Shown piece by piece: positions 1 to 8,116 of a DNA stretch of 64,000 nt (positions are counted from its first letter, which is position 1; the number at the start of each line of letters is the position of its first letter). Origin of the DNA: Fischerella sp. JS2 (GTDB lineage Bacteria; Cyanobacteriota; Cyanobacteriia; Cyanobacteriales; Nostocaceae); assembly GCF_032393985.1 (NCBI RefSeq), contig NZ_CP135918.1:4589724-4653723 (forward strand), given 5' to 3'. A program made the translations under genes and the position numbers. Below the pieces are notes generated by a model, which saw only the letters and a program-made list of their open reading frames with translations, was not told where the DNA came from and made no database searches.

Positions 1-173
1 ATCATCACGTCGCAGATGATCATATCTGGAACATCCTGCTCTAAAATTTCCAAAGCTTCTCGACCGTTTTCTGCGGTGATGACTTCGTATCCCCGGAATT
101 CCAAGTAATCCTTCACCAGCAAGATGAGGTTAGGGTCATCATCAATGAGTAGAAGTCGTTTGTATTCTTTCAT
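1..173 (-). CDS. Response regulator, N-terminal receiver fragment (cut by window edge)
   Basis: Only the first 57 residues are in the window, read leftwards from ATG at 173. They form the first half of a CheY-type receiver domain: the acidic cluster D11-D13 after a hydrophobic strand and the likely phospho-acceptor D55 in the motif IICDVM. Such proteins accept phosphate from a sensor histidine kinase and change the activity of an output domain. The output domain is off the left edge, so the subfamily cannot be named. An in-frame ATG at 188 would add five residues; neither start has a clear ribosome site. Confidence 0.85.
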   Translation of the reverse strand, partial: MKEYKRLLLIDDDPNLILLVKDYLEFRGYEVITAENGREALEILEQDVPDMIICDVM

Positions 174-188
174 GCTGGGTTCTTTCAT

Positions 189-496
189 AGCAGTGGCACT
201 TGTCGCGCGTAGATCCATAGGGGCCTTGTATAGCGATCCTTTTTGGTGGATGATTGTGATGTTGTGCTTTTTCCCACTTAACTTGCCTTTGTTGAGTAAA
301 TGTTTCAAAATTGAAAATTACTTTCCCTGAAACTACTCTATCAATGGCAAAAGTCCAGTAAGGATACGTAGAGCAGTAGTATTTATAATGCGTTATTATA
401 TATCGCTTTGAAAGGAGCGGGCAAAAAACTTCAACAGAATAATAATCCTTATAGATTATCAAACTTCACTAGTTCTAAGATGCTCCCGGTAAACAG
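189..496. other. Intergenic region, nothing recognised
   Basis: About 300 bases between the divergent response regulator and the end of the ferredoxin gene. I see no gene, hairpin with a T-run, or known operator. It presumably holds the promoter of the response regulator. Confidence 0.4.
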
Positions 497-1018
497 TTAA
501 TCCGCACTTGTGTAACTCACCGCTTCACCATATCCCTTGGATGTTAAGCTTCTGTTGCGCTGCTCTTCAGTAACCACAGAGGTTTCTGACAGAGGATGAA
601 CTAAAAAAGCATATTCTTCCACAATCTTATTTTCGATTAAATGTTCCTGGATAATCCGCTCGATAACTTCCGGGGTTGCTTGGCGATACCAGACACCATC
701 CGGGTAAACCACCATTATCGGCCCAGAGCAACAAACTCGCAAGCAATTAGCTTTGGTTCTGAATATGCAACTAGGTCGCTCTTGTTGAGGCACATCTAAC
801 CTTAATTCCTTCAGGCGTTTTTTTAAATACTCCCATGCTTCCAGACTTGCTTGCTTTGAACAACATTTAGGCAATGTTTGATCAGCACAGATAAAAACAT
901 GTCGCTGAATTTTTTTTAGTCCCAAAGTTTCTATAGAGTAATTTAGGGCTTTATTTTCTGGTGGTGGAGTTGCCTTCTCTATTTTGTGGCTGGACTGGAT
1001 CACTATTTTGTTACCCAT
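497..1018 (-). CDS. (2Fe-2S) ferredoxin domain protein, thioredoxin-like fold
   Basis: A 173-residue protein with the cysteine pattern of thioredoxin-like [2Fe-2S] ferredoxins. C44 (VFICADQT) and C52/C53 come first, and C92 and C96 follow in the motif CLRVCCSGP. In the family four such cysteines bind the cluster. An N-terminal extension of about 35 residues precedes the domain and the C-terminus after residue 150 is polar and unassigned. Family members are soluble electron carriers, related to NuoE/HoxE-type subunits; the partner here is unknown. It is monocistronic, with no neighbour suggesting a pathway. The start is ATG at 1018. Confidence 0.8.
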   Translation of the reverse strand: MGNKIVIQSSHKIEKATPPPENKALNYSIETLGLKKIQRHVFICADQTLPKCCSKQASLEAWEYLKKRLKELRLDVPQQERPSCIFRTKANCLRVCCSGPIMVVYPDGVWYRQATPEVIERIIQEHLIENKIVEEYAFLVHPLSETSVVTEEQRNRSLTSKGYGEAVSYTSAD

Positions 1019-1189
1019 CTCGCGCTTTCTGATTTCTGTTCTATAACAATTTCTAAACTTTGCAAATAAAGTTGACTATATATAACTATTCGTTACTTAT
1101 ATAAAAAAACCTGAAATACTAAAATAATTGAGTATTTTTACTTGAATTGGTGGTCATTTGTTAGTATTTATTCTCCTCACACCCCCCAC

Positions 1190-1440
1190 CCTACCCTACG
1201 GGAACGCCTGATGACGAACGGGAAGCCCTTCGGGTAGTTTTCTCCGGGACGCTACTCTTACGAGAAGCCGCTAGCGCGTCTACGCGAACGCAGTCGCTCA
1301 TGGGGAGACCACGCGCTTGTGCTACAACGGGGGGAATCCCCAAGGGCGCAGTGGCTCCCCAAGACCGCGCTGTCTCATCGCTAGCGCGTCTACACACCCC
1401 TCACACTCCCCCCAACCTCCCCATCACCCCCACACTTCTC
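1190..1440. repeat. Dispersed palindromic repeat cluster upstream of groES
   Basis: The stretch contains motifs recurring elsewhere in the window: CCCTACGGGA, GCTAGCGCGTCTAC twice, and GTCGCTCATGGGGA, as at 13728-13816, 57600-57665 and 62651-62742. It ends in a C-rich tract of CCCCACAC-like units. Short open frames here are repeat artefacts. Confidence 0.6.
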
Positions 1441-1445
1441 CCAAA

Positions 1446-1461
1446 GTTCGGGAACCCGTAC
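1446..1461 (+). promoter_or_regulatory. K-box, light/heat regulatory element of groESL
   Basis: The sequence GTTCGG-GAAC-CCGTAC fits the published cyanobacterial K-box consensus GTTCGG-NNAN-CCNNAC at every fixed position. It lies about 40 bases upstream of the CIRCE element and about 80 bases before groES. In cyanobacteria the K-box is linked to HrcA-independent light and heat induction of groE; its binding factor is not settled. Confidence 0.8.
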
Positions 1462-1500
1462 AAACCCAAATATTGCCATTGCCTACAGTGGTTCGCTAAA

Positions 1501-1527
1501 TTAGCACTCAGGAGTTGAGAGTGCTAA
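1501..1527 (+). promoter_or_regulatory. CIRCE operator, HrcA binding site
   Basis: Perfect inverted repeat TTAGCACTC, nine-base spacer, GAGTGCTAA. This is the exact CIRCE consensus. It sits 16 bases before the groES start codon, so it lies in the transcript leader or over the start site. HrcA bound here represses the groES-groEL operon until heat stress. No hrcA gene is in the window. Confidence 0.95.
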
Positions 1528-1543
1528 CTCTGGAGAAATTCGT

Positions 1544-1855
1544 ATGGCAGCTGTATCTCTTAGCGTTTCTACTGTAAAACCTTTAGGCGATCGCGTATTT
1601 GTAAAAGTGAGCGCCTCTGAAGAAAAGACCGCTGGTGGTTTATATTTACCCGACACCGCCAAAGAAAAGCCCCAAGTTGGCGAAGTTGTTGCGGTTGGTG
1701 AAGGCAAAATCAAAGATGATGGTTCTCGTCAGCCAATGGATGTCAAAGTAGGGGATAAAGTTCTCTACTCTAAATATGCTGGTACTGATATCAAGCTAGG
1801 AACCGACGAATACGTATTGCTTTCTGAGAAAGACATTTTAGCAATTGTTTCTTAG
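1544..1855 (+). CDS. groS: Co-chaperonin GroES
   Basis: A 103-residue protein of normal GroES length. It shows the [11 protein letters not shown] start of the beta-barrel, the mobile-loop region around [12 protein letters not shown] (residues about 25-37), and the [13 protein letters not shown] ending. As a heptameric lid it closes the GroEL cavity and drives ATP-dependent protein folding in the cytoplasm. The ribosome site TGGAGAA precedes ATG 1544. It is first in the groES-groEL operon, under the K-box and CIRCE. groL follows after a 104-base repeat-filled gap. Confidence 0.98.
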   Translation: MAAVSLSVSTVKPLGDRVFVKVSASEEKTAGGLYLPDTAKEKPQVGEVVAVGEGKIKDDGSRQPMDVKVGDKVLYSKYAGTDIKLGTDEYVLLSEKDILAIVS

Positions 1856-3597
<1,742 letters not shown>

Positions 3598-3635
3598 AAT
3601 TATTGCGTAGGGTGAGTATCTTAACTCACCTCTAT

Positions 3636-3677
3636 AAAAAAAGCAGCCATTTCCGAGAAGAAGTGGCTGCTTTTTTA
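3636..3677 (+). terminator. Rho-independent terminator of groESL
   Basis: The arms GCAGCCA and TGGCTGC flank a 14-base loop, are preceded by an A-run and followed by six T. The A/T flanks make it usable in both directions. Confidence 0.93.
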
Positions 3678-3696
3678 TGAACTATTATCATTTTTC

Positions 3697-3822
3697 AGGG
3701 TTTGACATTTGGTCTTTTGATAATTTAGTATTTATGTACTATTCAATATAACTACAAATAGGGTTTGACATTTGGTCTTTTGATAATTTAGTATTTATGT
3801 ACTATTCAATATAACTACAAAT
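3697..3822. repeat. Perfect 63-bp tandem duplication
   Basis: Bases 3697-3759 and 3760-3822 are identical over the 63-base unit, with no spacer. Each copy carries TTGACA and TAGTAT separated by 18 bases (3702-3731 and 3765-3794), a possible sigma-70 type promoter pointing at tnpB. The perfect identity suggests a recent event. Confidence 0.92.
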
Positions 3823-3921
3823 ATCAATGCAATGCAGCTATTGAACAATTATTATGAACTAGGTACATCAAATGTATGCAACAAATCTGACAACTTCGTG
3901 CCTCCACTACGATATTTGAAC

Positions 3922-3940
3922 TGCGCCCATAAGGAGCGCA
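3922..3940 (+). other. Short hairpin at the left side of the tnpB element
   Basis: The inverted repeat TGCGC...GCGCA with a nine-base loop lies 20 bases before the tnpB start. IS200/IS605 elements carry subterminal hairpins at both ends. This may be the left-end hairpin, but the left boundary itself cannot be fixed from the sequence. Confidence 0.35.
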
Positions 3941-3959
3941 ATAATTTATAGCACAAGCA

Positions 3960-5108
3960 ATGAAAGCGAGATATCAATACCGTTTCTATCCAACAGACCA
4001 ACAGCAACAGAGACTAGCTGAGTGGTTCGGGTGTGTTCGGATAGTTTGGAATGATGCCTTAGCTCTGAGCAAAGCCAGCAAGTATCCCGGTTACAACAGT
4101 TTGGCTAAGTCTCTCACTCAGTCTAAAAAGACTGAAGAAAGACGATGGTTGAATGATGTTTCGTCTGTTCCATTACAGCAATCTCTTAAGCAGTTAAAAG
4201 TAGCCTATAAAAACTATTTCGATTCGCTTAAAGGCAAGTGGAAGGGTAGAAAAGTAGGTCAACCTCGATTTAAGAAAAAGACTAATGATCAGTCTGCAAC
4301 GTTGACAAAAGTCGCATTCTTAATCAAGAAGGGAGAAGTCTACCTCGCAAAAATCGGTAACTTAAAGCCGATTTGGTCTAGAGAATTGCCCTGTGATCCA
4401 AGTTCAGTCACGGTAATCAAGGACTGTGCTAACCGCTATTTTCTCAGCTTTGTTTTAGAGATTGAAGCAAATCAAATCGATGCTAAAAACCAAAGTATTG
4501 GAATTGATTTGGGAATCAAAACGTTTGCACTCATGAGCAATGGCGAAAAAGCTAAGAGTCCGGATTACTCAAAACAAGATCGCAAAATTCGCAAGCTACA
4601 ACGCAAACTAGCACGTCAACAGAAGGACTCAAAGCGGAGAAATAAAACCCGGATTCAGATTGGTAAACTGCACAATCTAAGTGCTGACACCCGCAAGGAT
4701 TTCTTGCACAAGCTATCAACTAAAATTGTTAGTGAAAACCAAACGATCATTTTAGAAGATTTGCATGTGTCTGGAATGGTGAAGAATCGACGGTTAGCCC
4801 GTTCGATTAGTTTGCAAGGTTGGAGAGAGTTCAGGAATTTGTGTGAAGCTAAATCTGAGAAGTTTGGTAGGGATTTTCAGACTGTCAACAGATGGGAACC
4901 CACAAGCCAAGTTTGCTCAGAGTGTGGTTTCCGATGGGGCAAAATCGATCTTTCAATCCGTTCAGTGCTTTGCTTGAATTGCGGTACTCAACAGGACACA
5001 GATGAGAACGCAGCCCGAAATATAGAAATGGTCGGCATGGGGCATCGGCACGACCTTAAACGGGCGGGAGCGACCATAAGACTGCAACAGTCACGCAAGT
5101 TGCTGTGA
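3960..5108 (+). CDS. tnpB: RNA-guided endonuclease TnpB, IS605/IS1341 type
   Basis: A complete 382-residue TnpB. The N-terminal OrfB helix-turn-helix region (MKARYQYRFYPT) is followed by a RuvC nuclease split into three motifs. D183 is in GIDLGIKTF, E266 in ILEDLHV and D348 in DTDENAARN. The zinc ribbon between motifs II and III has C319, C322, C338 and C341, so all catalytic and zinc residues are present. No tnpA is adjacent, so the element can move only with a transposase supplied in trans. In this family TnpB cuts DNA guided by an omega RNA from the gene's 3' end and right end. The start is ATG 3960. Confidence 0.95.
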   Translation: MKARYQYRFYPTDQQQQRLAEWFGCVRIVWNDALALSKASKYPGYNSLAKSLTQSKKTEERRWLNDVSSVPLQQSLKQLKVAYKNYFDSLKGKWKGRKVGQPRFKKKTNDQSATLTKVAFLIKKGEVYLAKIGNLKPIWSRELPCDPSSVTVIKDCANRYFLSFVLEIEANQIDAKNQSIGIDLGIKTFALMSNGEKAKSPDYSKQDRKIRKLQRKLARQQKDSKRRNKTRIQIGKLHNLSADTRKDFLHKLSTKIVSENQTIILEDLHVSGMVKNRRLARSISLQGWREFRNLCEAKSEKFGRDFQTVNRWEPTSQVCSECGFRWGKIDLSIRSVLCLNCGTQQDTDENAARNIEMVGMGHRHDLKRAGATIRLQQSRKLL

Positions 5109-5150
5109 ACCGTCAAGAATCACCGTGACTTCAGTCCGGTGAGTATGTCG
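5109..5150 (+). mobile_element. Right end of the tnpB element, with hairpin (putative omega RNA 3' part)
   Basis: Just after the tnpB stop lies an imperfect hairpin at 5120-5142: TCACCG, bulged T, GACT, loop TC, AGTC, CGGTGA. Such a structure directly behind tnpB is the usual right-end hairpin of IS605-type elements and the 3' scaffold of the omega RNA. The guide would be the flanking bases starting near 5150. The exact cleavage point is inferred, not seen. Confidence 0.65.
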
Positions 5151-5864
5151 TCAACCTTGTTCTGTATTTGATTGATTTGCAGCATGAAATTGATCAATCA
5201 ATGCTTGGATAATCATTTGCGGATCTTCCGTCTCAACTCCCAATTGTTGAGCAATCATCTGGCGTAGATTTTCATCCTGCTGCATGAGTGCCAGTAATTC
5301 GTCTAAAGTTACAGTTTGGAATTCTCCTTCGGGGAGACTTCCTACGTCATCTGCTGCTTGGAAAACTTGACTAGGTGGGAAATTTTCTACATCAGTGTCT
5401 TCTGCCGAGCCAAAGGTTGCTATTTGAGCATCTGGGCCTTCATACTCCCATACAGGTTCTCCTTGATTGCGTGTCAATAATTGCATCCCAATGTCATAGG
5501 CAACATCTCCCACTTCTCCAACTTCCAATTCCCCTAGTTGTACCATCCGAGCGGCTAATTCATTATTAGGAGTGGGTGATGCCAACAGTTTTTCACCAAA
5601 GCCATGCAACCACTCTAGCCAACGTTCTGTTGGGACGCGATGCTCAATATTATGTAGCCATTTCAGCGCCCATTGTTGTCCTCGGGCTTGATGTACTCCT
5701 TCTAACAGTTCGGTGAACAAAAATTCTAAATCTGTGTCAGTTAGAGGTGGAGGTGGTTCTTTGGGATGATTACCCGCAAATGTTGTTGGCGCTTTTTGGT
5801 TGCCAAATAAGCGTTGAAAAAACCTTTTTAGCCATAAAATGAGCTTTTTAAGCATCTGTGGCAC
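5151..5864 (-). CDS. Conserved cyanobacterial protein of unknown function
   Basis: A 237-residue acidic protein that I do not recognise as a named domain. Residues 1-25 are a basic, amphipathic segment (LKKLILWLKRFFQRLF) that could bind membrane or nucleic acid. The middle is a helical region with many Trp/Leu/Glu (residues about 45-130), and the C-terminal third is acidic and helical (DELLALMQQDENLRQMIAQQL). It has no signal peptide. Its stop codon touches the right end of the tnpB element, so insertion may have altered the last few codons. It is transcribed away from dnaX. Confidence 0.65.
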   Translation of the reverse strand: MPQMLKKLILWLKRFFQRLFGNQKAPTTFAGNHPKEPPPPLTDTDLEFLFTELLEGVHQARGQQWALKWLHNIEHRVPTERWLEWLHGFGEKLLASPTPNNELAARMVQLGELEVGEVGDVAYDIGMQLLTRNQGEPVWEYEGPDAQIATFGSAEDTDVENFPPSQVFQAADDVGSLPEGEFQTVTLDELLALMQQDENLRQMIAQQLGVETEDPQMIIQALIDQFHAANQSNTEQG

Positions 5865-6068
5865 CCCCCCGAGTTTTGTTTACCCTAAGATTGTAGCGAT
5901 GTCTACGGCTAGTCGCTACGCGTTTGGATGGGTATGAATCAGTTAACAGTGACCAGTTAACAGTTTACTGATAACTGATAACTGATCCTCGTTCCCTCTT
6001 TAGCTAAAATGATTGAATCCCAAACTCGACTGGGTGCGACTCATAAACCAGAAAAGGCATTGCCATCC

Positions 6069-7427
6069 ATGTCTTACGAACCCCTGCACCATAAGTACCG
6101 CCCAAAGAGTTTTGCTGAACTGGTGGGACAAGAAGCGATCGCTACCACCCTCACTAATGCTATCCGTGCATCCAAAATTGCACCAGCCTATTTATTCACA
6201 GGCCCAAGAGGTACAGGTAAAACCTCCAGCGCCCGCATTTTAGCTAAATCACTCAATTGTCTTAAAAGTGACAAACCCACAGCTGAACCTTGTGGTGTGT
6301 GTGATGTTTGTCAAGGAATCACCAAAGGCTACTCCTTAGATGTAATTGAAATCGACGCTGCCAGCAACACAGGTGTAGACAACATTAGAGAGATTATCGA
6401 AAGAGCGCAATTTGCCCCTGTTCAGTGTCGTTATAAAGTGTATGTGGTCGATGAATGTCACATGCTCAGTACCGCAGCGTTCAATGCACTACTAAAAACC
6501 CTAGAAGAACCACCTAAGCACGTAATCTTTGTCCTGGCAACAACTGACCCACAAAGAGTACTACCTACAATTATTTCCCGGTGTCAACGGTTTGATTTTC
6601 GCCGCATACCTCTAGAAGCAATGGTGCAGCATTTGAGTACTATTGCTACAAAAGAAAACATTAATATTAATCCTGAAGCAATTACGCTTGTAGCTCAAAT
6701 TGCTCAGGGGGGATTGCGGGATGCCGAAAGTTTACTTGACCAATTAAGTTTATTATCAGGGGAAGTCACACCAGACCAAGTGTGGGATTTAGTGGGTTCG
6801 GTAAGCGAACGGGACTTACTCACACTTTTAGGTGCGATCGCCACAGACAACCCAGAAGCAGTTGTTGATTGTACTCGTCAAATCCTAGATCGTGGTCGAG
6901 AACCTCTGATTATTCTCCAAAATTTTGCCGCTTTTTACCGCGATTTACTCATAGCCAAAACTGCACCTAGTCGTCAAAACTTGGTTGCTTGCACTCCCCA
7001 AACTTGGCAAGCACTTGTTAGTTTTGCTCAACAGTTAGATATCAGCACAATTTTACAAGGACAACAACACCTAAGAACTGCTGAGGTGCAACTAAAAAAT
7101 ACCACCCAACCCCGCTTGTGGCTAGAAGTTACATTGCTGGGATGGTTGCCTTCAGCAACTATTCGTACTCAGCCATCAACAACAAACCGTGTAGTACCCA
7201 CAGTATCACCAACCCCTTTTATCCCACCTTCCCCAGTTTCTAACGGCAAGACAACACAGGTACAACGTGACACGGGAAATCAACAAGACACAACGACACA
7301 GCAACACAGCAACAACGAAAAATCTTCCGTCTCTCCCCCACTCCCCACACTTCCCCACACTCCCCCACCTCCCCATCTCCCCACCTCCCCATCTCCCCAC
7401 CCCCACCTTCTGAACAAGAGGAACTAA
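6069..7427 (+). CDS. dnaX: DNA polymerase III gamma/tau subunit, N-terminal part (gamma-like product)
   Basis: This frame codes for the AAA+ clamp-loader ATPase. Seen are YEPLHHKYRP at the start, Walker A GPRGTGKT (residues 45-52), a four-cysteine zinc module, Walker B in VVDECHML, sensor IISRC and domain III. It loads the beta clamp at replication forks. The frame then runs into a C-rich tract and ends at 7427 after a Pro-rich tail. The natural C-terminal domain follows in the -1 frame (7448-8032). ATG 6069 matches the conserved family start; an in-frame ATG at 6009 would add 20 unusual residues. Full cyanobacterial DnaX is longer, so this is a truncation, a gamma-like form, or an artefact. 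Confidence 0.9.
   Translation: MSYEPLHHKYRPKSFAELVGQEAIATTLTNAIRASKIAPAYLFTGPRGTGKTSSARILAKSLNCLKSDKPTAEPCGVCDVCQGITKGYSLDVIEIDAASNTGVDNIREIIERAQFAPVQCRYKVYVVDECHMLSTAAFNALLKTLEEPPKHVIFVLATTDPQRVLPTIISRCQRFDFRRIPLEAMVQHLSTIATKENININPEAITLVAQIAQGGLRDAESLLDQLSLLSGEVTPDQVWDLVGSVSERDLLTLLGAIATDNPEAVVDCTRQILDRGREPLIILQNFAAFYRDLLIAKTAPSRQNLVACTPQTWQALVSFAQQLDISTILQGQQHLRTAEVQLKNTTQPRLWLEVTLLGWLPSATIRTQPSTTNRVVPTVSPTPFIPPSPVSNGKTTQVQRDTGNQQDTTTQQHSNNEKSSVSPPLPTLPHTPPPPHLPTSPSPHPHLLNKRN
7331..7407 (+). repeat. C-rich heptamer tract inside dnaX
   Basis: The tract consists of CTCCCCA/CCCCATC-like units repeated about nine times. It resembles tracts found between genes here (for example at 1390-1440). 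The dnaX reading frame changes from phase 0 to -1 within or just after this tract, so a gain or loss of repeat units is the likely cause. Confidence 0.8.
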
Positions 7428-7447
7428 ACTCTTCCACTCAAGAATCA

Positions 7448-8032
7448 TTGGAAGCAACTTGGCAAAGAATAGTAGAATCTTTGCCTATACCTGCCAAAGC
7501 ATTATTAAACCAACACGGACGTTTATTAAGTATCGGTGATGGTGTCGCTGTTGTGGGTGTGCCACCAAAGCTGATCAAACTTGCTCAAGGCAAATTAGCC
7601 GATGTGGAAGCCGCTTTTGTGAAGGTTTTTCAGCAAAAATATAAAGTGAGCTTGGTTGGAAACCAGGGAAAAACTGCACCTAGTAATGAAAAAAAAGATA
7701 TTCCTAAAAATAATACTCCTCAAGCTCATCAGCCGCCTCCACCTAGTTACAATCAACAGCAACTGCCTGTAGCTGAAAATCATCAACCAGTAAAACCAGT
7801 AATCACAAAAACAGACTCAGTAACAAATACTGCTGTGGCGCAAATGCCCCTACCACAGCCTCAGATGCCACCAGCCAATTGGGAGAGTGATGAAGGAGCG
7901 ATCGCAGCCCAACGTCTAGCACAATTTTTTGATGGCGAAATTATTCGCTTTGCAGATGATGTAGTAGAAGTTACCGACTCTAGCACAAACTCAGAGTGGG
8001 AAAACGAAGTAGAAACAGATGAGGAATTTTAA
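7448..8032 (+). CDS. dnaX: DNA polymerase III tau-like C-terminal domain, in the -1 frame of dnaX
   Basis: The 194-residue segment starts with TWQRIVESLPIPAKALLNQHG, typical of the C-terminal domain of cyanobacterial DnaX, followed by a Pro/Gln-rich linker and an acidic tail. Reading backwards, the frame stays open into the C-rich tract and gives PSEQEELNSS just before the TTG at 7448. The piece is therefore a continuation, not a separate gene; no ribosome site precedes 7448. It would be made only by a -1 shift, by slippage on the C-runs, or if the tract length is misread. Confidence 0.75.
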   Translation: MEATWQRIVESLPIPAKALLNQHGRLLSIGDGVAVVGVPPKLIKLAQGKLADVEAAFVKVFQQKYKVSLVGNQGKTAPSNEKKDIPKNNTPQAHQPPPPSYNQQQLPVAENHQPVKPVITKTDSVTNTAVAQMPLPQPQMPPANWESDEGAIAAQRLAQFFDGEIIRFADDVVEVTDSSTNSEWENEVETDEEF

Positions 8033-8052
8033 TTTGTGTATAAAAATAGCTT

Positions 8053-8082
8053 GTAGAGAGGTGATGTTCTTCGCCTCTCTAC
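8053..8082 (+). terminator. 30-nt palindrome after dnaX, possible terminator
   Basis: GTAGAGAGG and CCTCTCTAC face each other around a 12-base loop containing GATGTTCTTC. It is a variant of the palindrome family found at 31751, 38447, 40880 and 57728. It lies between the converging dnaX and porin genes and has no T-run. Confidence 0.6.
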
Positions 8083-8116
8083 CTACGTGTATTGTGCGTA
8101 TCAGAACTGTTGACCG

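Noticed and set aside
1172-1200. CTCCTCACAC resembling the Yfr1 core, considered as a yfr1 gene
   Set aside because: The base before the match differs and no flanking hairpins of Yfr1 type are seen. The same TGAGGAGAATAA context recurs in repeats at 40838 and 52959.
1191-1518. Open frames on both strands across the repeat cluster before groES
   Set aside because: They consist only of dispersed palindromes and C-rich units, lack ribosome sites and overlap the K-box and CIRCE.
7300-7427. Classical -1 slippery heptamer in dnaX
   Set aside because: The A-run GAAAAAT and the CCCCC runs are not in the phase X-XXY-YYZ requires, so E. coli-type programmed frameshifting is not supported.
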